NCBI RefSeq assembly: GCF_036345175.1
Contig: NZ_CP107780.1
Location: forward strand, 5,580,001 to 5,644,000
Direction of reading: 5' to 3'
DNA length: 64,000 bases
DNA from: Streptomyces sp. NBC_00576
GTDB taxonomy: Bacteria; Actinomycetota; Actinomycetes; Streptomycetales; Streptomycetaceae
Under the pieces are notes generated by a model. That model had not been told where the DNA came from. It did no database searches and saw nothing but the letters and a program-made list of their open reading frames with translations. This document shows, in pieces, positions 34,872 through 42,174 of this stretch; the stretch's first letter is position 1, and the number at the start of each line of letters is the position of its first letter. The position numbers and the translations under genes are program-made.

Positions 34872-36400
34872 TGCCACGTGGTGACGGTCGACTCAGTCAT
34901 GATCTGCTCCCCGGCGAGAAAGGCCCCCAGGACGCTTGCGGCGTCTTCGGGGTCTGGGCCCCCGGCGAAGAGGTCGCCAAGCTCACTTACTTCGGGCTCT
35001 ACGCCCTACAGCATCGAGGCCAGGAATCCGCGGGTATCGCGGTAAGCAATGGCTCGAAGATCCTCGTCTTCAAGGACATGGGCCTTGTCTCCCAGGTCTT
35101 CGACGAGACCTCGCTCGGCGCCCTCCAGGGTCATATCGCGGTCGGTCACGCCCGCTACTCGACCACTGGCGCCTCCACCTGGGAGAACGCCCAGCCCACC
35201 TTCCGCGCGACCGGCCACGGCTCCATCGCCCTCGGCCACAACGGCAACCTCGTCAACACGGCGCAGCTCGCCGAGATGGTCGCCGACCTGCCCAAGCAGC
35301 ACGACGGCCGCACTCCGCGCGTCGCGGCGACCAACGACACCGATCTGCTGACGGCCCTCCTGGCCGCCCAGACCCACGACGACGGCAGTCCGCTGACCAT
35401 CGAAGAGGCCTCCGCGCGGATTCTTCCGCAGGTCCAGGGCGCCTTCTCCCTCGTCTTCATGGACGAGCACACGCTGTACGCAGCCCGCGACCCGCAGGGC
35501 ATCCGCCCCCTGGTCCTGGGCCGGCTGGAGCGCGGCTGGGTCGTCGCCTCGGAGTCCGCCGCCCTCGACATCTGCGGCGCCGCCTATGTGCGCGAGATCG
35601 AGCCGGGCGAGTTCGTCGCCATCGACGAGAACGGTCTGCGAACCTCACGATTCGCGGAAGCGAAGCCCAAGGGCTGTGTCTTCGAGTACGTGTACCTCGC
35701 CCGCCCGGACACCGACATCGCCGGCCGGAACGTGTACCTCTCCCGCGTCGAGATGGGTCGGAAACTCGCCAAGGAAGCCCCTGTCGAGGCCGACCTGGTG
35801 ATAGCGACCCCGGAATCGGGCACCCCGGCCGCCATCGGGTACGCCGAGGCCTCCGGGATCCCGTTCGGGGCCGGACTCGTCAAGAACGCCTATGTCGGAC
35901 GTACGTTCATCCAGCCTTCCCAGACGATCCGCCAGCTCGGTATCCGGCTGAAGCTGAACCCGCTGAAGGAAGTCATCAAGGGCAAGCGCCTGGTCGTCGT
36001 CGACGACTCGATCGTGCGCGGCAACACCCAGCGGGCGCTCGTGCGCATGCTGCGGGAGGCCGGCGCGGCGGAGGTCCACATCCGGATCTCCTCGCCGCCG
36101 GTCAAGTGGCCCTGCTTCTTCGGCATCGACTTCGCCACCCGCGCCGAGCTGATCGCCAACGGCATGACCATCGACGAGATCGGCACCTCGCTCGGCGCCG
36201 ACTCCCTCTCGTACATCTCCCTGGACGGCATGATCGAGGCGACCACCATCGCCAAGCCGAACCTGTGCCGCGCCTGCTTCGACGGCGAGTACCCGATGGA
36301 CCTGCCGGACCCCGAGCTGCTCGGAAAGCAGCTCCTGGAGACCGAGCTGGCCGCAGGGCCCGCCGCCACGGCCGCGGCCGACGCGATCCGTCGCCCGTAA
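34871..36400 (+). CDS. purF: Amidophosphoribosyltransferase (509 aa)
   Basis: The first committed enzyme of purine synthesis: it makes phosphoribosylamine from PRPP and glutamine. DACGVFGVWAP shows the nucleophile Cys23, so a 22-residue propeptide must be removed, as in the Bacillus type. YALQHRGQESAGI is a glutaminase motif. The PRPP-binding loop is LVVVDDSIVRGNTQ (about 374-387). Cysteines in WPCFFGIDF and NLCRACFDG fit the [4Fe-4S] form. GTG at 34871 appears leaderless. purM follows after 37 bases in the same operon. Confidence 0.97.
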   Translation: MPRGDGRLSHDLLPGEKGPQDACGVFGVWAPGEEVAKLTYFGLYALQHRGQESAGIAVSNGSKILVFKDMGLVSQVFDETSLGALQGHIAVGHARYSTTGASTWENAQPTFRATGHGSIALGHNGNLVNTAQLAEMVADLPKQHDGRTPRVAATNDTDLLTALLAAQTHDDGSPLTIEEASARILPQVQGAFSLVFMDEHTLYAARDPQGIRPLVLGRLERGWVVASESAALDICGAAYVREIEPGEFVAIDENGLRTSRFAEAKPKGCVFEYVYLARPDTDIAGRNVYLSRVEMGRKLAKEAPVEADLVIATPESGTPAAIGYAEASGIPFGAGLVKNAYVGRTFIQPSQTIRQLGIRLKLNPLKEVIKGKRLVVVDDSIVRGNTQRALVRMLREAGAAEVHIRISSPPVKWPCFFGIDFATRAELIANGMTIDEIGTSLGADSLSYISLDGMIEATTIAKPNLCRACFDGEYPMDLPDPELLGKQLLETELAAGPAATAAADAIRRP

Positions 36401-36437
36401 GCCCTCCGCTTCACATCAACGCGAAAGATCCCAGGCA

Positions 36438-37517
36438 ATGTCTGCGACCAACTCTGCCTCCGGCGCTTCCTACGCGGCCGCCGGCGTCGACATCGAAGCG
36501 GGCGACCGCGCCGTCGAGCTGATGAAGGAGTGGGTGAAGAAGACGCAGCGCCCCGAGGTCCTCGGCGGCCTCGGCGGCTTCGCCGGCCTCTTCGACGCCT
36601 CCGCCCTCAAGCGCTTCGAGCGCCCGCTGCTCGCCTCCGCGACCGACGGTGTCGGCACGAAGGTCGACATCGCCCGGCAGCTCGGCGTGTACGACACCAT
36701 CGGCCACGACCTGGTCGCCATGGTCATGGACGACATCGTGGTGTGCGGCGCCGAACCGCTGTTCATGACCGACTACATCTGCGTCGGCAAGGTCCACCCC
36801 GATCGCGTCGCCGCGATCGTCAAGGGCATCGCCGAAGGCTGCGTACTGGCCGGATGCGCTCTGGTCGGCGGCGAGACGGCCGAACACCCGGGTCTGCTCG
36901 GTCCGGACGACTTCGACGTCGCCGGCGCCGGTACGGGCGTCGTGGAGGCCGACCGGCTGCTCGGCGCGGATCGTATCCGTACGGGTGACGCGGTGATCGC
37001 CATGGCGGCCTCCGGGCTTCACTCGAACGGGTACTCGCTTGTCCGGCATGTGCTGCTGAAGCAGGGCGGGCTGGCCCTGGACGCGCACATCGAGGAGTTC
37101 GGGCACACGCTCGGCGAGGAGCTCCTCGTCCCCACCAAGATCTACTCCCTGGACTGCCTGGCCCTCACCCGCACCACCGACGTGCACGCCTACTCGCACG
37201 TCACCGGGGGCGGTCTGGCCGCCAACCTGGCCCGGGTGATTCCGGACACCCTGCACGCGATCGTCGACCGCTCCACGTGGACCCCGGCCCCGGTGTTCGA
37301 CCTCGTCGGGAAGACGGGTTCCGTCGAACGCCTGGAGCTGGAGAAGACGCTGAACATGGGCGTCGGCATGATCGCCATCGTCCCGGAGGACTCGGCGGAC
37401 GTGGCCCTCGCCACCCTGGCGGACCGAGGCGTGGAGGCATGGGTGGCAGGCGAGATCACCGACCGAGGCGACTACGCGACGGGCGCGGAACTGGTAGGCG
37501 ACTACGCCCGCGCCTGA
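36438..37517 (+). CDS. purM: AIR synthetase (359 aa)
   Basis: The enzyme closes the imidazole ring (FGAM to AIR) with ATP. YAAAGVDIEAGDRAVELM is the family N-terminus, and GGLGGFAGLFD (about 35-45), LLASATDGVGTKVDIA and MVMDDIVVCGAEPLFMTDYI (metal and ATP binding) follow. GGETAEHPG and SHVTGGGLAANLARV complete the pattern. The length is slightly longer than usual because of a C-terminal extension. Co-transcribed with purF. Confidence 0.97.
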   Translation: MSATNSASGASYAAAGVDIEAGDRAVELMKEWVKKTQRPEVLGGLGGFAGLFDASALKRFERPLLASATDGVGTKVDIARQLGVYDTIGHDLVAMVMDDIVVCGAEPLFMTDYICVGKVHPDRVAAIVKGIAEGCVLAGCALVGGETAEHPGLLGPDDFDVAGAGTGVVEADRLLGADRIRTGDAVIAMAASGLHSNGYSLVRHVLLKQGGLALDAHIEEFGHTLGEELLVPTKIYSLDCLALTRTTDVHAYSHVTGGGLAANLARVIPDTLHAIVDRSTWTPAPVFDLVGKTGSVERLELEKTLNMGVGMIAIVPEDSADVALATLADRGVEAWVAGEITDRGDYATGAELVGDYARA

Positions 37518-37547
37518 CGGCAAGGCGGCGCAGCCGCCGAGCCGTCA

Positions 37548-37576
37548 GGGGCGCGGGGAACTGCGCGACCAGCCCC
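37548..37576. repeat. Streptomyces dispersed intergenic repeat (short form)
   Basis: The sequence GGGGCGCGGGGAACTGCGCG followed by ACCAGCCCC is one I recognise as a very common intergenic element in Streptomyces. A longer variant is at 63567-63637. Its ends can pair weakly. It lies downstream of purM. Confidence 0.6.
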
Positions 37577-37660
37577 AACGCACCCGCACCCGCCAAACAA
37601 CAGCAGCCCCGAGCTATTAGGCGCCCCCCGCCCAACCCAAGCGGAGCGGCAACGCACGAA

Positions 37661-37694
37661 ACCCGGTCCGGCGCTTGGATCGCCCGGACCGGGT
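37661..37694. terminator. Bidirectional terminator between purM and the DUF3073 gene
   Basis: A perfect 10-bp outer stem (ACCCGGTCCG, 37661-37670, with CGGACCGGGT, 37685-37694) has a 14-base loop region. It sits between convergent genes and may act on both. Confidence 0.75.
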
Positions 37695-37760
37695 GAGGTG
37701 CAGCTGATGCCCTACAGGAAATGTGCAACCTGTTCAGCGCGCCGCAGCAGACGTAAGACG

Positions 37761-38027
37761 TCAAGCCCCACGGCGTTGTTGAGACGACGCGGGACCTGAG
37801 GATTGATCGTCCTCGTCCTCATCGTCGTCGTTGTACAGATCCGCGTACTGAGCGTACGGGTCGTCTTCTTCGTCGTCGTCGTCCTCGAACGGCTCGCCAT
37901 TCGGCGGCTGGCTCGAAGTCGAAGCGCCCAGCTCATTGGCCAGACGCGAGAGGTCAGTCCCGCCGCTGCTGTACTTCAGCTGGCGGGCGACCTTCGTCTG
38001 CTTGGCCTTTGCCCGGCCGCGCCCCAT
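37761..38027 (-). CDS. DUF3073 small acidic protein (88 aa)
   Basis: The N-terminus MGRGRAKAKQTKVARQLKYSS is strongly basic and conserved; the C-terminus is acidic and disordered (FEDDDDEEDD, YNDDDEDEDD) with a DPYAQYADLY segment between. DUF3073 is an actinobacterial family of unknown function, always near purM as I recall. ATG at 38027 starts the conserved MGRGRAK motif; the frame is open further upstream without conservation. Confidence 0.92.
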   Translation of the reverse strand: MGRGRAKAKQTKVARQLKYSSGGTDLSRLANELGASTSSQPPNGEPFEDDDDEEDDPYAQYADLYNDDDEDEDDQSSGPASSQQRRGA

Positions 38028-38315
38028 GGCTCGACCCCCTCGGATACGGGGCTCGGTGGCCCCAGAGTCTTGACACGCGTTCATGTTCTGGAACGGGCTC
38101 TCCGCAGAGAGACCGGTCCGTAGGGCTTCCACGGTACCTGAGCCCACGCCCATACGGTACGTCGCCCACAGGACGTGGCGGTGCCCAGAACCCGCGAGGT
38201 GCCCTGTACTCGCTGGTCAACCGCGATTTTAACCACTTCTTCGCGGCCGACCCGCCGACGGGAGTGAGAGTTCTCTCCAACACCCCGCCGACAGGTACCT
38301 CCGCGCTCCGCCGGC
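38028..38315. other. Intergenic region between DUF3073 and vdh
   Basis: No gene seen. It should hold the DUF3073 promoter on the minus strand and the end of the vdh transcript. Confidence 0.4.
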
Positions 38316-39410
38316 CTACCGGTTCCGGCGGGCCTCCGCCATGCGCTGCTCGGCGATCCGGTCGGCCGCCGCGGCCGGCGGAATCCCGTCTGACTTCGCA
38401 CGTGCGAAGATGGCCAGCGTGGTGTCGAAGATCTTCGCCGCCTTCGCCTTGCACCGCTCGAAGTCGAACCCGTGCAGCTCGTCGGCCACCTGGATCACGC
38501 CACCGGCGTTCACGACGTAGTCGGGTGCGTAGAGGATCCCGCGGTCCGCGATGTCCTTCTCGACGCCCGGGTGGGAGAGCTGGTTGTTGGCCGCCCCGCA
38601 CACCACCTCGGCGGTCAGTACGGGCACGGTGGCGTCGTTCAGGGCTCCGCCGAGCGCGCAGGGGGCGTAGACGGCGAGTCCGTCGAGGCGGATCAGCTCG
38701 TCCGTGTCCGCGACGGCCACTACGTTCCGGTGCCGCTCGGTGATCCGTCGTACGGCTTCCTCGCGCACGTCCGTGACGAAGACCTCGGCGCCTTCCGCCA
38801 CCAGGTGCTCCACGAGGTGGTGCCCGACCTTGCCGACGCCCGCGATGCCGATCCGCTTGGCGCGCAGCGACGGGTCGCCCCACAGGTGCTGGGCGGAGGC
38901 CCGCATGCCCTGGTAGACGCCGAAGGCGGTCAGCACGGACGAGTCGCCGGCGCCGCCGTTCTCCGGGGACCGTCCGGTCGTCCAGCGGCACTCGCGCGCG
39001 ACGACGTCCATGTCGGCCACATACGTGCCGACGTCGCACGCGGTGACGTACCGCCCGCCGAGTGAGGCCACGAACCGGCCGTACGCGAGGAGGAGTTCCT
39101 CGCTCTTGACGATGTCCGGGTCGCCGATGATCACGGCCTTGCCGCCGCCGTGGTCGAGACCGGCCATGGCGTTCTTGTACGACATCCCGCGTGCGAGGTT
39201 CAGCGCGTCGGCGACGGCCGCCGCCTCGCTCGCGTACGGGTAGAAGCGCGTACCGCCGAGCGCGGGGCCCAGAGCGGTGGAGTGGATGGCGATCACGGCC
39301 TTGAGGCCGGTGGCCCGGTCCTGGCAGAGCACGACTTGCTCATGACCCCCCTGCTCCGAGTGGAACAGGGTGTGCAGTACATCAGCAGGCGCGCCGGTTA
39401 CGTCGGTCAC
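38316..39410 (-). CDS. vdh: Valine (Leu/Val/Phe) dehydrogenase (364 aa)
   Basis: The enzyme deaminates branched-chain amino acids with NAD, supplying 2-oxo acids for catabolism and acyl-CoA starters. LDHGGGKAVIIGD carries the catalytic Lys. TACDVGTYVADMDVV and YAPDYVVNAGGVIQVADE are family signatures, and the NAD fold begins at IGIAGVGKVGHHLVEHL (about 180). Length 364 equals the Streptomyces enzyme as I know it. GTG at 39410 has GGAG upstream. It is divergent from the gene at 39644. Confidence 0.95.
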   Translation of the reverse strand: MTDVTGAPADVLHTLFHSEQGGHEQVVLCQDRATGLKAVIAIHSTALGPALGGTRFYPYASEAAAVADALNLARGMSYKNAMAGLDHGGGKAVIIGDPDIVKSEELLLAYGRFVASLGGRYVTACDVGTYVADMDVVARECRWTTGRSPENGGAGDSSVLTAFGVYQGMRASAQHLWGDPSLRAKRIGIAGVGKVGHHLVEHLVAEGAEVFVTDVREEAVRRITERHRNVVAVADTDELIRLDGLAVYAPCALGGALNDATVPVLTAEVVCGAANNQLSHPGVEKDIADRGILYAPDYVVNAGGVIQVADELHGFDFERCKAKAAKIFDTTLAIFARAKSDGIPPAAAADRIAEQRMAEARRNR

Positions 39411-39643
39411 TGTGGTGACTCCAGGGAAGTAGCGGCGGGTGGGGCTGGAGCCCGTACGGGTGGCGGGCCTCCGTGGGCATGAGAGTAAAGCTCCTCCCCG
39501 GCCTCCGTATGCCAACCGTCCCCGCAGTGCCAAGGATCACCCACCGGTGGCGTGGAACCGTACGACGGTTTGCATAATTTTCCCGTGCTGCTGTGTGCTG
39601 TTTTCACGGGTTGTCCAGGTCGTCCACGGGGGAGGGAGCAGGC

Positions 39644-40504
39644 GTGCCCAAGGTGCCCAAGGTGTCCGCAGTGATCGTCCCGTACGCGTCCTACTTGCGC
39701 GTCTACGAGCCGCTGGCGGCCTTCCCCGAGCCGGAACGCAGCCACTGGGCTCGCTACGCCCGGCGGCCCGACCGGCCCTCGTACCAGGACGAACTGCGCC
39801 GTTCCCTGGCCGACCTGCTGCCCACGCCGCCGGTCGCGGTGCCCGTGCAGGAGAGTGCCGACGCGTTCGTGACCGAGGTCGAGGGGGTGCTGTGCGTCTG
39901 CCCCTGGCGCACCCGGCTGCGCGGTTGGCAGGCGCTGGGTGACCTCGGGGAGGAACTGCCCGTCTCGGTCCTGGACGCCGTCCTGCCGCCCCTCGTGCGC
40001 CACCAGGCCGCCCAGGACTACGAGCGCTGGCTGACCCGCAACCCGGACGCCCGGCCCTGGATCCGTACGGCGACCTGGCAGGTGCCGCTCAACTGGTTCG
40101 TGCTCGTGTCCGACGAGGAGCGCGAGTACGAAAAGGGCTCGGGAGCCGACGGGGGCGCGGCGCCCGTGCTGCGCTACCGGACGCCCATGGTGCAGGCGCG
40201 GCGGCGCGTGGCGCGGGGGCTGCGGACCCTGCGGGACAGCCTCGACGAAGGGCCGCTCATCGACGGGCTGCTGGACGTCGGGCGCTGGCTGGAGGAGTTC
40301 CATCCGCGCTCACTGGTCGAGCTGGACTACGGCGGGCTCGTGCATGTGCTGCCGGCCGGCGATCTGGCGGGCGACCACTCGGCGGCGGACGTGGCGGCGG
40401 GGATCGAGGCGCTGCGTGACGGGGACGGCGAGGCGGCCGGGGAGGCGTACGGGCGGCTCGTGGAGCGGTGGCGGGCGGTGCTGGACCGACGGTCGGCCAA
40501 CTGA
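39644..40504 (+). CDS. Conserved hypothetical protein between vdh and bldC (286 aa)
   Basis: A soluble protein without membrane segments or known catalytic motifs. Conserved-looking stretches are VIVPYASYLRVYEPLAAFPEPER, WRTRLRGWQALGDL, TATWQVPLNWFVLVSDEERE and FHPRSLVELDYGGLVHVL. GTG at 39644 has GGGGGAGGGAG upstream. Its position next to bldC is conserved in Streptomyces as I recall (SCO4090). Function unknown. Confidence 0.82.
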   Translation: MPKVPKVSAVIVPYASYLRVYEPLAAFPEPERSHWARYARRPDRPSYQDELRRSLADLLPTPPVAVPVQESADAFVTEVEGVLCVCPWRTRLRGWQALGDLGEELPVSVLDAVLPPLVRHQAAQDYERWLTRNPDARPWIRTATWQVPLNWFVLVSDEEREYEKGSGADGGAAPVLRYRTPMVQARRRVARGLRTLRDSLDEGPLIDGLLDVGRWLEEFHPRSLVELDYGGLVHVLPAGDLAGDHSAADVAAGIEALRDGDGEAAGEAYGRLVERWRAVLDRRSAN

Positions 40505-40753
40505 CGGTTCATCAAAAAAAGACTCCCTGGAACGTGAGTTCCATTTTTGTGGGACGCTCTTGGGGCTGCCGTGGGACGTAGGTCCCGATCCGGGCGTTTG
40601 TGTCAAGCGTGACGGACCGCACGTACAGGTGGCTTGCCTTCCTTGCCCCTCCTCGTGCCAAAATAGGACAAGGAGTCCGGGGGAGGCTCTATCTGCCCAG
40701 CTATGGGTGGAATCTCAGCATTGCACGCTATGGGGGGTCTCGTGACTCCTGAT
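40505..40753. other. First part of the intergenic region upstream of bldC
   Basis: No gene is seen. The stretch includes A-runs just after the stop of the preceding gene and no strong hairpin until 40754. Confidence 0.4.
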
Positions 40754-40782
40754 CGCCACTGTGACTGATCGTCACAGTGGCG
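40754..40782. repeat. 12-bp perfect palindrome upstream of bldC
   Basis: Arms 40754-40765 and 40771-40782 pair perfectly around five bases (TGATC). It lies 235 bases before bldC and 250 after the previous stop. No T-tract follows. It could be a terminator or, given bldC's regulation, an operator. Confidence 0.55.
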
Positions 40783-40979
40783 TGACTGTCCGCTATGGCA
40801 TGGTCCATTGGCTTCCGTCGCCGATGGACGCCTGGGAGGGCAATTCCATCGGTTTGGCCTACGCGGTTGGACAGATGGTGTAGTTGTAGTGCCGAGGACA
40901 AGCCGTTCGTCCTATAACCGACTCGACCCGCATCCGCCATTTCGGGCAACGCGGGTCAAGGTGCAGAATTTAGAGGAAT

Positions 40980-40999
40980 GAACCGAGAAGGTTCGGTTC
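40980..40999 (+). promoter_or_regulatory. Hairpin in the bldC leader, just before the RBS
   Basis: Arms GAACCGA (40980-40986) and TCGGTTC (40993-40999) enclose six bases. The RBS GAGGAGG follows at 41004-41010. The hairpin could influence translation. Inference only. Confidence 0.35.
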
Positions 41000-41016
41000 T
41001 CCCGAGGAGGCCGCTC

Positions 41017-41223
41017 ATGACCGCTCGCACCCCTGATGCCGAGCCGCTGCTGACCCCGGCTGAGGTCGCCACCATGTTCCGTGTTGACCCCAAGACGGTG
41101 ACGCGGTGGGCGAAGGCCGGCAAGCTCACGTCCATCCGCACGCTCGGCGGACACCGCCGTTACCGCGAGGCCGAGGTCCGCGCCCTGCTTGCGGGCATTC
41201 CGCAGCAGCGCAGCGAGGCCTGA
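41017..41223 (+). CDS. bldC: Developmental regulator BldC (68 aa)
   Basis: A MerR-like DNA-binding protein without an effector domain. The winged helix covers most of the length: LLTPAEVATMFRVDPKTVTRW, then AKAGKLTSIRTLGGHRRYREAEVRALL. BldC binds cooperatively to direct repeats and delays the onset of sporulation in Streptomyces. The sequence matches the known 68-residue form as I remember it. ATG at 41017 has GAGGAGG upstream; the in-frame ATG at 40978 would include the leader hairpin and is not used. Confidence 0.98.
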   Translation: MTARTPDAEPLLTPAEVATMFRVDPKTVTRWAKAGKLTSIRTLGGHRRYREAEVRALLAGIPQQRSEA

Positions 41224-41410
41224 CCAACTGAATAGTCGAACGAACCGGCAGGTCCCCCAACTATCGGCCGAGTCGTCCGACTGGCAACACCAGAGTCACC
41301 AGCAACGCCAGAGTCACCAGCTCCACCAGTAACAGCTTCAAGCGACGTGGGTCTGCCCCAACAGGCCTGACGCCCAAGGCAGTTCCACAGCTTCAAGGGT
41401 GCGTCGTAGA
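41224..41410. other. bldC 3' region with short repeats
   Basis: No gene. Short CACCAG/AACACCAGAGTCACCAGC repeats lie at 41288-41330. It is either the bldC 3' untranslated region or a small-RNA locus ending at the terminator at 41411. Confidence 0.4.
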
Positions 41411-41450
41411 GATCGCGCTGGACTCCGCCGGGTCCAGCGCGATCTTTTTT
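41411..41450 (+). terminator. Strong intrinsic terminator with T-tract downstream of bldC
   Basis: A 12-bp perfect stem (41411-41422 with 41433-41444) is followed by six T residues (41445-41450). Such T-tracts are uncommon in this genome. Confidence 0.92.
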
Positions 41451-41665
41451 GTGCCCGCGGTCGGGGGTGGCACGGGGTGCTGTGAGCGGGCTTGTTGGAG
41501 TCTGGGGAGGGGTGTCGGATCCGCTGTGGGAGCCTGCTGAGGCTGGTGCAATTGCACATATTAAATTGACCAGTTGTAGGTGAGGGGTAAGAACCCACAT
41601 TTTAAAAACTCATGCAGTGACACCCGTCACACACCGCGCGCCTTGTTGACGCTGCTGCACGAGTG
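41451..41665. other. AT-rich intergenic stretch
   Basis: No gene. From about 41549 to 41615 the composition is markedly AT-rich (including ATATTAAATTGACCAG and ATTTTAAAAAC), unlike the neighbours. It may be a promoter or a scar of foreign DNA. Confidence 0.4.
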
Positions 41666-41872
41666 TTAAAGGGAGCTGCTGTTGGCACGCGGTGCCTCGT
41701 CGGCCCTGTCGCTCTCGACGTCCCCGTCGGCGTCGGTGCAGCGCTCCATGGCGAGCCTCTGTAACCGGTGGCAGATCGGACAGTGCCGCGTGAGATGCGG
41801 GTACCCGCTGGCGGCCGACAGATGGGCCCGAAGCAGAGCACGCGTCTCATGCCGTCGCACGGTCGCCGCCAT
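41666..41872 (-). CDS. DUF6274-like small protein (68 aa)
   Basis: The protein begins MAATVRRHETRALLRAHLSAA and has HLTRHCPICHRLQRLAM, a single CxxC with flanking His residues that may bind zinc. The tail is acidic and variable. I associate it with DUF6274 next to bldC in Streptomyces. ATG at 41872 is chosen because the longer open frame runs through the neighbouring tRNA. Confidence 0.75.
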   Translation of the reverse strand: MAATVRRHETRALLRAHLSAASGYPHLTRHCPICHRLQRLAMERCTDADGDVESDRADEAPRANSSSL

Positions 41873-42005
41873 ACGCCACCTCCGGAAGGGGGACAGGGCA
41901 TCGAGGGCCCTGCTCTCTGGGTACCGGGGGAAGGTGACTCCGTCAAGAAGACGGCAACGCCAGAGGGCCCGAGTCGTGAGACTCGGGCCCTCTCGTTCTT
42001 CACTG

Positions 42006-42080
42006 CGGTCCTGACGGGATTTGAACCCGCGGCCTCCACCTTGACAGGGTGGCGAGCACTCCAAACTGCTCCACAGGACC
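42006..42080 (-). tRNA. tRNA-Asp(GTC), copy 1
   Basis: Acceptor GGTCCTG/CAGGACC, anticodon loop CTGTCAA (GTC) and T loop TTCAAAT are present. It is identical to 46471-46545. No CCA is encoded. Confidence 0.94.
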
Positions 42081-42174
42081 AGGTTTCGCGGCACTTGATG
42101 TTGCGCTGTGCTGCGAAAAGAGACTGTACAGGAGGGTGAGCCCGGGGGCGAACTCACCCAACGTGCAGAGGTCG

